From CBDCRK01 sp965220955 (lineage in GTDB: Bacteria; Desulfobacterota; Binatia; Bin18; CBDCRK01), in the NCBI GenBank assembly GCA_965220955.1, contig CBDCRK010000003.1, positions 1 to 64,000 on the forward strand: a DNA stretch of 64,000 nt, read 5' to 3'. The notes under the pieces are model-generated. The model did not search any database, was not told the DNA's origin, and saw only the letters and a list, made by a program, of their open reading frames with translations. Positions 24,615 to 34,022 of this stretch are shown here, piece by piece. The position numbers and the translations under genes were made by a program. The stretch's first letter is position 1. The number at the start of each line of letters is the position of its first letter.

Positions 24615-26426
24615 ATGATGATGGAGAATTCTCTAGCCACTATGGTTCTCACCCGCGTTCGCACTTACGGCGAGCGACAGGTGATGCGGGCAAAACGCAA
24701 GGGCAGATGGCAGGAAGTATCGTGGAATGCCCTAGGGGAACAGATCTCCAAGACTGCCCAAGGCTTAAAGGCAATGGGCCTACAAGCGGGCGACCGCCTG
24801 GCAATTCTGGCAGAGAATCGGCCTGAGTGGGCAGTGGTGGATTTAGCCTGCCTTTTCCTTGGCGCTGTAGACGTGCCCCTTTACCTAACCAGCACGGCCA
24901 AGGACATTGCTTATATTCTTCATGACGCCGGGGTAAAAGCAGTGGCGGTAGCCGGAGAGGGACAGCTGGAAAAGATCTTACAGGTGGCTCAAGAGCTGCC
25001 TGACCTTAAGTTTCTCATCCTATTTGACCAGGATCTTAAAGAAGAGACTCGGACTGGTCGGTTGCGTTCTCTGAGTCTGGAGGGTCTCATGGGCTTAGCG
25101 GACAGAGAGGGAGGCGAGATTGACCTAGCCTCTAACCCCGGGCTGGCAACCATCATCTACACCTCCGGCACTACTGGCCCACCTAAAGGCGTAATGCTCT
25201 CTCACGCCAATATTCTCTCCAACTGCCGGGCCGCCACGGAGATTCTGCCTCTTAACGAAGATGACCTGACTGTCTCCTTTCTGCCTCTCTCCCACGCGTT
25301 TGAGCGTACTGCCGGACTTTACACCTTACTCATGGCCGGAGGAACGGTGGCCTATGGCGGAGGAACAGTGACCCTGACAAGAGACCTGCCCGAGGTCAAG
25401 CCTACAGTACTGTGCTGTGTCCCCCGGGTTCTGGAGCTGATCTATCGACGAGTGCATAGCGAACGTGAGAGCGCCTCCTCTCCCAAAAAGCAGATCCTAA
25501 GCTGGACTTTAGATGTGGGAAAGAGAGTTGGCCTTCATCGCTCAGAAGGCCAGCCCCTACCCTTGCTTCTCTCGGTGCAGAACCGCCTAGCCGACCAAAT
25601 TTTGTTCCGACGCTTGCGCCGACTTCTGGGAGGTAGGATCCGCTTTCTTGTTTCCGGCGGAGCACCCCTGGCCGCTGAGATTGCGCGCTTTTTCTATGGC
25701 GTTGGCATTACTGTGTATGAAGGCTACGGCCTCACCGAGGCTGCGCCGGTGATTTCTTGTAATCTCCCGGGCAAATGCCGTCTAGGCAGCGTGGGCCCAA
25801 CCCTTCCAGGAGTAGAAGTGGCCATTGCCCCTGACGGTGAGATTCTGGCGCGAGGGCCCAATGTGATGCAGGGCTACTACCAACGCCCAGAAGAAACCAG
25901 AGAAATGATCGATGCCGAGGGCTGGCTCCACACGGGTGATGTGGGAAAAATCGATGCCGAGGGTTTTATCCATATCACCGATCGCAAAAAGGACCTCATT
26001 ATTACTTCCGAGGGGGAAAACGTTGCTCCGCAAAACATCGAAACCTTGCTCAAGCAAGACCCCCTGATCGAAGAGGTATGTGTGATGGGAGATCGCCGAC
26101 CTTATCTCACTGCACTGATCATTCCCAATCTTCCGCTGGTAGAAACCCTTGCCCGCGAGCAAAAGGTTTCCACCACCGTCTCAGAGATGCTTACCCATCC
26201 AGCCGTTCGCATGCTCTTTCGCCAGCGAATTGACGAAGTGAACAAGACCTTGCCCCTTTATTCTCGTGTGCGCAACTTCACCCTCCTTCCCCAACCGTTT
26301 TCCCAGGACAGAGGAGAACTCACCCCCACCCTCAAGGTCAAACGTCGGGTGGTGGCAGAAATGTACCAAGAGGTGATTGAGGCCATGTACCCTGCCAATC
26401 GCCCGCTAGGAGAGAAGCAGTCCTAA
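24615..26426 (+). CDS. Long-chain acyl-CoA synthetase (AMP-forming)
   Basis: Adenylate-forming ligase of about 604 residues. It has the P-loop-like AMP motif IYTSGTTGPPKGVMLSH, the YEGYGLTEAAPVIS motif (A5), WLHTGDVGKID (A7) and the late motif ITDRKKDLIITSEGENVAPQ. It is of the long-chain (FadD15-like) type that activates fatty acids to acyl-CoA. Three consecutive ATG codons lie at 24615-24623 behind a GAGGGAG site. Its stop overlaps the next start (TAATG), so it is translationally coupled to the R3H ATPase. Confidence 0.9.
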   Translation: MMMENSLATMVLTRVRTYGERQVMRAKRKGRWQEVSWNALGEQISKTAQGLKAMGLQAGDRLAILAENRPEWAVVDLACLFLGAVDVPLYLTSTAKDIAYILHDAGVKAVAVAGEGQLEKILQVAQELPDLKFLILFDQDLKEETRTGRLRSLSLEGLMGLADREGGEIDLASNPGLATIIYTSGTTGPPKGVMLSHANILSNCRAATEILPLNEDDLTVSFLPLSHAFERTAGLYTLLMAGGTVAYGGGTVTLTRDLPEVKPTVLCCVPRVLELIYRRVHSERESASSPKKQILSWTLDVGKRVGLHRSEGQPLPLLLSVQNRLADQILFRRLRRLLGGRIRFLVSGGAPLAAEIARFFYGVGITVYEGYGLTEAAPVISCNLPGKCRLGSVGPTLPGVEVAIAPDGEILARGPNVMQGYYQRPEETREMIDAEGWLHTGDVGKIDAEGFIHITDRKKDLIITSEGENVAPQNIETLLKQDPLIEEVCVMGDRRPYLTALIIPNLPLVETLAREQKVSTTVSEMLTHPAVRMLFRQRIDEVNKTLPLYSRVRNFTLLPQPFSQDRGELTPTLKVKRRVVAEMYQEVIEAMYPANRPLGEKQS

Positions 26427-28018
26427 TGGATCAGCAAAGTCAAGCCACTTTTTCCCGGCCGATTTTGGTGTGTGGGCGAATCGAGACGGTCGATAATCTC
26501 GACCTCCTGCTTGAGGTGCTGCCCACTATGGTGAAAGAAGCCCTTATCAAGGAAATTGGGCTCGATTCACTCCTTGAGGTAGTACTGGATCTCGGGCGGC
26601 CGCCTGAAGCCCGCTTTATCAACCGATCTCTTTACCTTACGGATGCACCAGTGAACCGCGAGGACCTCCAGTTTACCGTTGCCCGGGTGGGCGTGTTCAC
26701 CCAGGACAATCGTGCAGGCATTCCTCGTACCCTCCATCGTATCTCAGCCATACGCAACCGCATTGACGAGATTGTTGGCCTGACCTGCCGGATAGGACGA
26801 GCGGTGTTTGGCACCGTAGACATTGTCAAAGATGTGATTAAGGAGGAGAAGAGCGTGCTACTGCTGGGCCCACCGGGTGTGGGTAAGACTACGCTCCTGC
26901 GCGAGGTGGCACGGGTGCTTGCCGAAGAACTCGACAAACGGGTCATTGTGGTGGACACGTCAAACGAGATTGCTGGCGATGGAGATATTCCGCATCCGGC
27001 CATTGGCCGTGCCCGCCGCATGCAGGTATCCTCCCCCGAGCTTCAGCACAAAGTAATGATTGAGGCAGTGGAAAACCATATGCCTGAGGTTATTGTAGTA
27101 GACGAAATTGGCACCGAGGCGGAGGCACTGGCTGCCCGCTCGATTGCCGAGCGAGGAGTTAGACTCATTGCCACTGCGCACGGCACCTCGTTCGACAACT
27201 TGCTCATGAACCCCACCCTTTCTGACCTCCTGGGCGGCATTCAGGCCGTCACTTTAGGCGATATAGAAGCACGCCGACGGAGGACGCAAAAAACGGTGCT
27301 TGAGCGCAAGGCTCCACCTACCTTTGATGTGATCATTGAAATTCACGACCGCTACCGTTTTGCTCTCCACCCTGATGTAACCGCGGCGGTGGACGCGCTG
27401 CTACGCGGACGTTCCTCAGAATCGGAGGTCCGGGTCCGTCAGGAAGACGGTACTATTAGCATTACAAAATCCCCGGCCGTCAGCGCTCAGACGTCCGCTT
27501 CCCCTCCTTCTCTGGCCTCTGACCTCCGGGCTCTAACCTCTACAGAGGTGAACCAACTGCGGCCGCTTGGCATCTATCCCTATGGTGTGAACCGTCACCG
27601 CCTGGATCAGACAATCCGTGAAATGAGGGTTCCGGCTCATGTGGTAGTTGATTTAGAACAGGCAGATTTGATTCTTTCCCTCAAAGGGCAGGCTAAAAGG
27701 CAATCTAGGGGGTTACGAGAGGCAGTCGAACAAGGGTTGCCGCTTTACACCCTACGCAGTGACACGCTCGTTCAGATGCGCAAGTTCTTACAAGAGACCC
27801 TGGGAGGGAAAGACCACAGCGAAGAGCAGGCACTCAGCCAAGCGGAGGAGGCAATCCAACAAGTGCTTGAGAGCGGCGAGCCGGCGAAGCTGGCTCCACA
27901 AAATCCTTATCTTCGCCTCCTCCAGCATCAGCTCGCTGAGCGGTACGAGCTTATCTCTCGCAGTGAAGGCCGAGAACCCCTGCGCCACCTAGTGATCTAT
28001 CCGTACGAAGGGAAATGA
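26426..28018 (+). CDS. R3H-domain AAA ATPase (Ycf45/SpoIIIAA-like)
   Basis: A 530-residue ATPase with Walker A VLLLGPPGVGKTTLLRE, Walker B VIVVDEIGTEAEA, and the RARRMQVSSPELQ and LIATAHGTSFDNLL segments typical of the SpoIIIAA/Ycf45 group. The C-terminal third contains a variable region (VNRHRLDQTIREMRVPAHVV, ADLILSLKGQAKR) and ends with an R3H nucleic-acid-binding motif (HQLAERYELISRSEGREPLR; R-x3-H pattern). The cellular role in bacteria is unknown. It overlaps the acyl-CoA synthetase and is 9 bp from tenA. Confidence 0.88.
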   Translation: MDQQSQATFSRPILVCGRIETVDNLDLLLEVLPTMVKEALIKEIGLDSLLEVVLDLGRPPEARFINRSLYLTDAPVNREDLQFTVARVGVFTQDNRAGIPRTLHRISAIRNRIDEIVGLTCRIGRAVFGTVDIVKDVIKEEKSVLLLGPPGVGKTTLLREVARVLAEELDKRVIVVDTSNEIAGDGDIPHPAIGRARRMQVSSPELQHKVMIEAVENHMPEVIVVDEIGTEAEALAARSIAERGVRLIATAHGTSFDNLLMNPTLSDLLGGIQAVTLGDIEARRRRTQKTVLERKAPPTFDVIIEIHDRYRFALHPDVTAAVDALLRGRSSESEVRVRQEDGTISITKSPAVSAQTSASPPSLASDLRALTSTEVNQLRPLGIYPYGVNRHRLDQTIREMRVPAHVVVDLEQADLILSLKGQAKRQSRGLREAVEQGLPLYTLRSDTLVQMRKFLQETLGGKDHSEEQALSQAEEAIQQVLESGEPAKLAPQNPYLRLLQHQLAERYELISRSEGREPLRHLVIYPYEGK

Positions 28019-28027
28019 GGAGTAAGA

Positions 28028-28696
28028 ATGGATATGCTTTTTCACCAGCATCTACGCGAGGAAGCCCGATCGGTTTGGGAAGCAATCTTTGCCCATCCCT
28101 TTGTCAAAGAGTTGGGAAACGGAACCCTAACCCGGGAGCGCTTTCTCTTTTTTGTTCGCCAGGACTATCTTTACCTGCAGGATTTTGCCCGGGCGCTGTG
28201 TCTGGGTGGAGCCAAAGCCGATTCTTTGGACACCCTGGACATGTTTGCCGATCATGCCGCCACCGTGGTACGGGTAGAGCGCCATCTGCATGGCAATTTT
28301 GCCAAGAAGCTGGACTTAGCCCCGGAGGAGCTGACGCAAACCGTCCAAGCCCCAGTGACCCAGGCCTACACCCGCCACCTTTTGGCGGTAGCCCAGGGCG
28401 GCACACTGGGGGAAACAGTAGCCGTGGTGCTGCCCTGCTACTGGATCTATTGGGAAGTAGGCAAGCACCTCAGCGCTTCCTTACCTTCCGATCCTCTCTA
28501 CGCGGAATGGATTCAGGCATACAGCGCCGAGGATTTTGGCGCCCACGTGGAACAGCAGCTCAAGCTTGTGGATCGTTTAGGCAAGGACGCCTCTGCTACG
28601 GAAAAAGAGCGAATGCAAAAACATTTTGTCCAGAGTAGTCGCTATGAATACCTCTTCTGGGAGCAGGCTTACCGACAAGAGGATTGGTCGGTGTAA
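28028..28696 (+). CDS. tenA: TenA-family thiaminase II/aminopyrimidine aminohydrolase
   Basis: A 222-residue helical protein of the TenA family, which salvages 4-amino-5-aminomethyl-2-methylpyrimidine for thiamine synthesis. Motifs: RFLFFVRQDYLYLQDFARAL, LPCYWIYWEVGKHL (with the Cys typical of TenA_C) and SSRYEYLFWEQAY at the C-terminus (catalytic Glu and Trp). Other thiamine genes are absent from the window and no TPP riboswitch is visible upstream. Some TenA relatives act on other substrates, so the thiamine role is from the family, not the context. Confidence 0.85.
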   Translation: MDMLFHQHLREEARSVWEAIFAHPFVKELGNGTLTRERFLFFVRQDYLYLQDFARALCLGGAKADSLDTLDMFADHAATVVRVERHLHGNFAKKLDLAPEELTQTVQAPVTQAYTRHLLAVAQGGTLGETVAVVLPCYWIYWEVGKHLSASLPSDPLYAEWIQAYSAEDFGAHVEQQLKLVDRLGKDASATEKERMQKHFVQSSRYEYLFWEQAYRQEDWSV

Positions 28697-28702
28697 TGAA
28701 AC

Positions 28703-31021
28703 TTACTTTATGGCTACGGCCTTGACCTGCTGGTAGTCGGTCCATCCCTGAATGGACTTCATAATCCCGTCCTGCAACAGAGTTATCATGCCCTGCTCTA
28801 CCGCAACCTTGAACATCTCTGCCACTGTAGCCTTAGCCTGAATAAGCCTTTTGATATCATCAGTGGCAATCAACAGTTCATGCAGCCCGGTTCTCCCCTT
28901 ATAGCCGGTCTGGTTACAGATCTCGCAGCCCTTGCCGCGATAAAGAAAGAAGTTGTCGTTGTAGTTGATGCCCAGCCAGGCGAAGGCTTCCTCTCCATAG
29001 CCATGGGCCAGAGCATCGTATTCTTCCTTGGGCGGGTGGTATGTCTCCTTACAACTCTGACAAATGGTCCGGGCCAGCCTCTGAGCCAGCACCCCCAAGA
29101 GAGCATCGGCAAAGTTAAAGGGGTCCATTCCCATCTCCAAGAGACGGGTCACGGTCTCCGTGGCACTGTTGGTATGCAGGGTGCTGAAGACAAGGTGTCC
29201 CGTAAGAGAGGCTTCGATCCCGGTCTCGGCCGTCTCTTCATCTCGCATTTCTCCCACCATGATCACATCAGGGTCGGCGCGCAGAAAAGCGCGCATAGCG
29301 GCGGAAAAGGTAAAGCCGATTTTGGGTTGGACCTGCACCTGCCGCAGGCCATACTGGGTGATCTCAACGGGATCCTCAGCAGTCCAGATCTTTCTGACCG
29401 GGGTGTTAATGTATCCTAAGGCGGAGTGCAGGGTGGTGGTCTTACCAGAACCGGTAGGGCCGACGCAGAGAATAATCCCGTACGGTTTCCCCAAGATGAG
29501 CTTAAATTCCCCGAGGTTCCGCTCGGACATGTTCAGCTTCTCCAAGGGCATGGGCTCACTAGCAGCCAGGATACGCATGACCACATCCTCGTTCTCAATC
29601 CCTGTGGTTGGCACCGTTGCCACCCGCAGCTCGATCTCCCGATTAGGCAGGCGAAATCTGATCTTGCCATCCTGAGGCTTGCGACGCTCGGCAATATCCA
29701 AACTGGCCATAATCTTCAGACGGGAGGACAAGGGCTTGCGATAACTGGGCGGAATCCTTTGGTATTCGTAACAGTTCCCATCCACACGGAAACGGACAAC
29801 GGTCTCCCTTTTATTGGAGTAAGGCTCAATATGGATGTCCGAGGCTCCCGCCTTATAGGCATCATAGATGATACGATTGGCTAAACGGACAACGGCATTA
29901 TCGTTCTCGTCTAATGCCAGGTCAGAGGCCTCTTCGTCCGCCGACTGGTCTTCGGCTTCTAGCTGACGGAGGATATCCTTCATGGAATCTGAATTGGTGT
30001 TGGGATCAGAGCCTGTACTGGTCGAACTAATAAATTTGAGAATGTCCTCCCGCAGCCCGACAGCACACTTGATTTCCTTGCCCGGAAAAAGACGCTTGAT
30101 GTCTTGTAGCTTTTGGAAGGAATGAGGGTCATCAATCAAGATATCAACCACATTCTCGTTGCCTTTTAGGGGAATCCAATAGTTAGCTTTAAGATAATTC
30201 AGATTAATGTTTTTTACTAATTCCGGAGGAATAAAGAGGCTCTCTTGGAATTCGATAAAGGGACATTCATGAAAGGAGCCCAAGGACTGCCCTATATCTT
30301 TTTTGGGAACTTTGAACTTTTCCATTAACAAGGTTTCAATCGGTCTCTGTTTTTCTCGCGCCTCGGCCATCGCCGCCTCCAGCTCATTTTGGGTGATAAG
30401 ATTGGCAGAGAGGAGGTGGTCAAATTTCGCGGGCTTCTTTTTGGTTAATAATTGATACTGATTATATAGGGCAATGCCCAGGGTCTTGGCAATTTCTTCA
30501 ACCCTCGCCTCGTCCTGCTCGCTGAAGCGACCACCGCTTTTTTTATTAATGAGCTGGAGGACACCGGTCAGTGAGTTGCCGTTAGCTAAGGCCGGGACGG
30601 TTAATATCTGGGTAGTCCGCACCCCGGTCTTCTGGTCCCAGGAGCTATCAAAAGAGAGGGTCGAACTGATGCGAGCAAGCTCCGCTTTGTTATAGGCATC
30701 AGCAATATTGACTGTCCTGCGGTTGCGGGCAACGAATCCCCCAATGCTCCGTTCGCTGATGGGAACCCGGATTTCCTTGACCGAGTCAAGATCTAAAAAT
30801 CTTGAGTAGATTTCTTTCTTGTCATAGTCTACGGCGTAAAGGGTGAGGCGCTCCGCATCAAGGAGAGATAAGATCTCCTCTCTTAACTCTATAAATATTT
30901 GATCCAGATCCTTTGCCCCGTGGATGCGGTTCATAATCTCCTTGACCCGCTCGGCGTAGAGGACCTGTTCTTCTAATGCCTCAACACTGCTTCTGGAACG
31001 AAACCTAAGCTGCATGGCCAT
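28703..31021 (-). CDS. PilB/GspE-type secretion/pilus ATPase with N-terminal GAF domain
   Basis: A 772-residue ATPase. Residues about 20-190 form a GAF domain (LDAERLTLYAVD, ISERSIGGFVARNRRTVNI, GVLQLINKK). Next comes a GspE N-terminal/MshEN region (LITQNELEAAMAEAREKQRP), then the motor domain with SDIHIEPYSNKRETVVRFR, Walker A CVGPTGSGKTTTLHSAL, the Asp box ADPDVIMVGEMRDEETAE and LTGHLVFSTLHTNSA. A zinc tetracysteine motif (CQSC...CEIC) follows. The GAF fusion suggests direct control of pilus or type II secretion motor activity by a small ligand. No pilus genes adjoin it. It converges on tenA. Confidence 0.9.
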   Translation of the reverse strand: MAMQLRFRSRSSVEALEEQVLYAERVKEIMNRIHGAKDLDQIFIELREEILSLLDAERLTLYAVDYDKKEIYSRFLDLDSVKEIRVPISERSIGGFVARNRRTVNIADAYNKAELARISSTLSFDSSWDQKTGVRTTQILTVPALANGNSLTGVLQLINKKSGGRFSEQDEARVEEIAKTLGIALYNQYQLLTKKKPAKFDHLLSANLITQNELEAAMAEAREKQRPIETLLMEKFKVPKKDIGQSLGSFHECPFIEFQESLFIPPELVKNINLNYLKANYWIPLKGNENVVDILIDDPHSFQKLQDIKRLFPGKEIKCAVGLREDILKFISSTSTGSDPNTNSDSMKDILRQLEAEDQSADEEASDLALDENDNAVVRLANRIIYDAYKAGASDIHIEPYSNKRETVVRFRVDGNCYEYQRIPPSYRKPLSSRLKIMASLDIAERRKPQDGKIRFRLPNREIELRVATVPTTGIENEDVVMRILAASEPMPLEKLNMSERNLGEFKLILGKPYGIILCVGPTGSGKTTTLHSALGYINTPVRKIWTAEDPVEITQYGLRQVQVQPKIGFTFSAAMRAFLRADPDVIMVGEMRDEETAETGIEASLTGHLVFSTLHTNSATETVTRLLEMGMDPFNFADALLGVLAQRLARTICQSCKETYHPPKEEYDALAHGYGEEAFAWLGINYNDNFFLYRGKGCEICNQTGYKGRTGLHELLIATDDIKRLIQAKATVAEMFKVAVEQGMITLLQDGIMKSIQGWTDYQQVKAVAIK

Positions 31022-31031
31022 AGCTTCTCTC

Positions 31032-32261
31032 TTAGCTCCCTACTACAAAAGACACCGTCGTGGTGCCGCTGCCGCCAATGTTCAGGGTGGCAACCCTGCT
31101 GGCGCCCGGAACCTGGCAGTCTCCGGCCTGACCGGTCACCTGCTTAAACGCATCGAGCACCTGCCGCACACCCGTAGCCCCCACTGGATGCCCACAGCCA
31201 ATAAGTCCACCGCTGGGGTTAATGGGCAGCTTGCCGGAAAGCTCGATTACCCCTTCTTCAATTGCTTGCCACGACTCTCCCGGCTTGGTGATTCCGAAGT
31301 GGTCAATGGCCATGTATTCTGAGGTGGTAAAGCAGTCATGGGTTTCGATACTGCTTACTGCCCAAACGTCAGCAATACCCGTCCGCTTAAACGCGTCGAG
31401 AATAGCTTGCCTGGTATGAGGAAGAACATAGGGGTGGTTGCGGCCCTCGGCTATCTTCACATCAAACTCGATGGATGCAGTGCGATGACCCCAACCAAGG
31501 ATGCGAGGAAGCTGAGGCAATTTAAGTCCTCTACGCTCAGCGTACCCGCGGGCAAAATTCTCTGAGGCAAGCAAGAGCGAAACTCCTCCGTCGGTCACCT
31601 GGGAGCAGTCTCTCACCTTAAGCCTGCCGGCTACCGGGTTGTTGAGCTTGCTATCGGCCCTAGTCTGATCTTCGTCCACAAACCAGCTACGGGTCTGAGC
31701 CTTGGGGTTGAGCCTAGCGTTAGCATAGTTAATAGCCGAGATCCGAGCAAGGTATTCGTCCTTTAGCCCATAGCGCCGCTCATACTCATCCCCCAGACGG
31801 CCAAAAAGCTTAGGAAAAGGGAACTCAATACCCTTGGCCTCATGTTCATACCAGGCAGCAGTACCGAGGTAGTCCCCGCCAGTGGTAGGATCAACTGTTT
31901 TCATCTGCTCTACCCCGACCACTAGAGCAAGGTCATAACGACCTGCCTCAATCTCCGCCGAGGCAGCAAGAATAGCAATACTGCCTGAAGCACAGGCAGC
32001 TTCATGTCGCGAGGTAGGTAAACCAGAAAACGCCGGGTCTATATCCACCAGAAACGCTCCCAGATGCCCCTGATGACAGTATAGCTCCGCGGCAAAGTTG
32101 CCTGCGTGAGCCACTTCTACCTCGCGTGGTTCAATTCCGGTTTCTTTTAGCCCGTCTTCTACAGCCTCTTGCATCATGGCAACAATGCTCTTACCCTCTT
32201 TCTGCCAATTGCGAGCAAAATCGGTCTGGTATCCTCCCAAAATGTACACCGGTGCTGCCAT
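31032..32261 (-). CDS. Thiolase family acetyl-CoA acetyltransferase
   Basis: A 409-residue thiolase of the SCP-x/acetyl-CoA acetyltransferase type. The acylated Cys is in SRHEAACASGSIAIL (near residue 89); the C-terminal His and Cys regions are ETHDCFTTSEYMA and GGLIGCGHPVGATG. It has no partner OB-fold gene beside it. It could act in fatty acid or isoprenoid metabolism. The gene ends 10 bp from the start of the PilB/GspE gene on the same strand, so co-transcription is possible though functionally odd. Confidence 0.9.
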   Translation of the reverse strand: MAAPVYILGGYQTDFARNWQKEGKSIVAMMQEAVEDGLKETGIEPREVEVAHAGNFAAELYCHQGHLGAFLVDIDPAFSGLPTSRHEAACASGSIAILAASAEIEAGRYDLALVVGVEQMKTVDPTTGGDYLGTAAWYEHEAKGIEFPFPKLFGRLGDEYERRYGLKDEYLARISAINYANARLNPKAQTRSWFVDEDQTRADSKLNNPVAGRLKVRDCSQVTDGGVSLLLASENFARGYAERRGLKLPQLPRILGWGHRTASIEFDVKIAEGRNHPYVLPHTRQAILDAFKRTGIADVWAVSSIETHDCFTTSEYMAIDHFGITKPGESWQAIEEGVIELSGKLPINPSGGLIGCGHPVGATGVRQVLDAFKQVTGQAGDCQVPGASRVATLNIGGSGTTTVSFVVGS

Positions 32262-32483
32262 AGCGTTTTCTCCTTAGGTTACATTGTCTAACAAAGAACC
32301 GTCCAATAACCAGGTCAGGTTCCTGAAAAAAGGCCTCCCTATGGGTTAGCGTTAGCCTTCTCTATTGTCCTTTTCACCTTACCCCTTTCACCCTGGCAAG
32401 GTCAATCAGCATTGCTGGGCTGAACAAAACCGATCGGCCAGGGCTAGTCTTTATAGGCTAGACTTTGATATTTATTCTGACTG

Positions 32484-33932
32484 ATGAACCTAACAGGGCC
32501 AAACCCTTCTCTGGTCAGCCCTCTGCTCACTGACCTCTATCAGCTTACCATGGCAGCAAGCTATTTTCATCATCACATGTCGGCATCTGCTACTTTTAGC
32601 CTCTTTGTGCGCAACTATCCTACTGATCGCGGCTTCTTTGTGGCCGCAGGACTGGCCGAGGTTATCTCCTATCTAGAAAGTTTTGCCTTCTCGGCTGAAG
32701 ATATCAAGTTTCTTTCCGGGACAGGGCTCTTCGACTCTGACTTCCTCGACTATCTCTCTCAGCTACACTTCACCGGCGATGTCCGGGCTATGCCTGAGGG
32801 ACGAATTTTCTTCACTAACGAACCGTTGATAGAAGTCACCGCGCCTATGCTTGAGGCCCAGATTGTGGAAACTTATCTCATCAACACAATGCACCTTCAA
32901 TCCATCATTGCCACTAAGGCAGCCCGTTGTTTCTGGGCTGCAAGAGGGAAGGGCCTGGTCGATTTTTCGCTCAGGCGTGCCCATGGAACCGACGCCGGAC
33001 TCAAAGTGGCACGGGCAAGCTTCATTGCTGGTTTTGACGGTACCAGCAACGTGCTTGCGGGTAAGCTCTATGGCATCCCCATTGTGGGCACCATGGCCCA
33101 TTCGTTTATCATGAGCTTTGATAATGAAATTGAGGCCTTTCGCGCCTATGCCCAGACCTTTCCTGAGTCAAGCTCACTCCTCATCGATACCTATGACACT
33201 GCTACTGGGGCACGCCGGGCCACGCGGGTAGGACAAGGACTGAAAGCAAAGGGGCACAAGCTCAGAGGAGTGAGGCTTGACAGCGGAGACCTGCTGGCAC
33301 TGAGCCAGGACACTCGCAAGATCCTTGACACCGCTGAACTAAAAGACACCCGCATCTATGCTAGTGGCGGGCTCAACGAATATAAGGTCGAGCAGCTAAC
33401 AACCGCAGGAGCCCCGATTGACGTCTTTGGCGTAGGCACCGAGATGGGAACCTCGGGCGATGCGCCATGGATGGATATAGCGTACAAGCTTGTGGAGTAC
33501 GCTGGGAAACCCCGGCTTAAGCTTAGCACCGAAAAAATAAGTTATTTAGGGAAAAAGCAGGTCTACCGTCTTTTTGACTCTCAGGGCCTGTTTGCCCAAG
33601 ACCTGCTTGCTCTGCAAGAAGAGACCTGGGAAGAAATCTGTCAGCAAGTCTGTCCTGAGCGTAGGGGCGAGGCATGCTTCGCCCGTACAAGGGAGGGCAC
33701 CCCTCAAGCAGAACCCCTTCTGCACAAGGTCATGGAAGGAGGAAAACTCTGTGCTCCCCTTCCCTCCTTGGCAGCGATCCGGGAAGCCTTTCTTGCAGAT
33801 TTTCGCCGCCTACCCAATGCCTACAAAACGCTTCGCCGCCCTCCTTCTTACCTTGTCAGTCTCACCCCTCGGCTTTTCTCCTTTCAGCAACAGGCGGTAC
33901 AGGCCATTCAAGAACGGCTGGAAGAAAAATAA
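32484..33932 (+). CDS. pncB: Nicotinate phosphoribosyltransferase
   Basis: A 482-residue enzyme of NAD salvage (nicotinate plus PRPP to NaMN). Family motifs: LLTDLYQLTMAASYF, FFVAAGLAEVISYLE, SLRRAHGTDAGL (phosphorylatable His), GTMAHSFIMSF, VRLDSGDLLALS and GVGTEMGTSGD. Near residue 395 an in-frame stretch (ERRGEACFARTREG), encoded by a palindromic repeat, is inserted in a surface-exposed C-terminal region. NAD synthesis is also represented by nadA and an NrtR-like regulator 11-13 kb away, but pncB has no direct operon link to them. Confidence 0.92.
   Translation: MNLTGPNPSLVSPLLTDLYQLTMAASYFHHHMSASATFSLFVRNYPTDRGFFVAAGLAEVISYLESFAFSAEDIKFLSGTGLFDSDFLDYLSQLHFTGDVRAMPEGRIFFTNEPLIEVTAPMLEAQIVETYLINTMHLQSIIATKAARCFWAARGKGLVDFSLRRAHGTDAGLKVARASFIAGFDGTSNVLAGKLYGIPIVGTMAHSFIMSFDNEIEAFRAYAQTFPESSSLLIDTYDTATGARRATRVGQGLKAKGHKLRGVRLDSGDLLALSQDTRKILDTAELKDTRIYASGGLNEYKVEQLTTAGAPIDVFGVGTEMGTSGDAPWMDIAYKLVEYAGKPRLKLSTEKISYLGKKQVYRLFDSQGLFAQDLLALQEETWEEICQQVCPERRGEACFARTREGTPQAEPLLHKVMEGGKLCAPLPSLAAIREAFLADFRRLPNAYKTLRRPPSYLVSLTPRLFSFQQQAVQAIQERLEEK
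33661..33688. repeat. Palindromic repeat inserted in frame in pncB
   Basis: GTAGGGGCGAGGCATGCTTC and the following GCCCGTAC form a near-perfect hairpin (GGGCGAG-GCATGC-TTCGCCC). The reverse complement of a closely related unit lies between genes at 55118-55150 (GTAGGGGCGAAGCATTTGCT). A dispersed repeat family has therefore entered a coding sequence without breaking it. Confidence 0.75.
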
Positions 33933-34022
33933 ATCTCCGATCCTGCCTTCCTAAACTCCTCGGCCTTCTCTTTCATCCCGGTCTCAAATCAGAAGTCTGT
34001 GAGTTCATCCGGCCTTCACATC

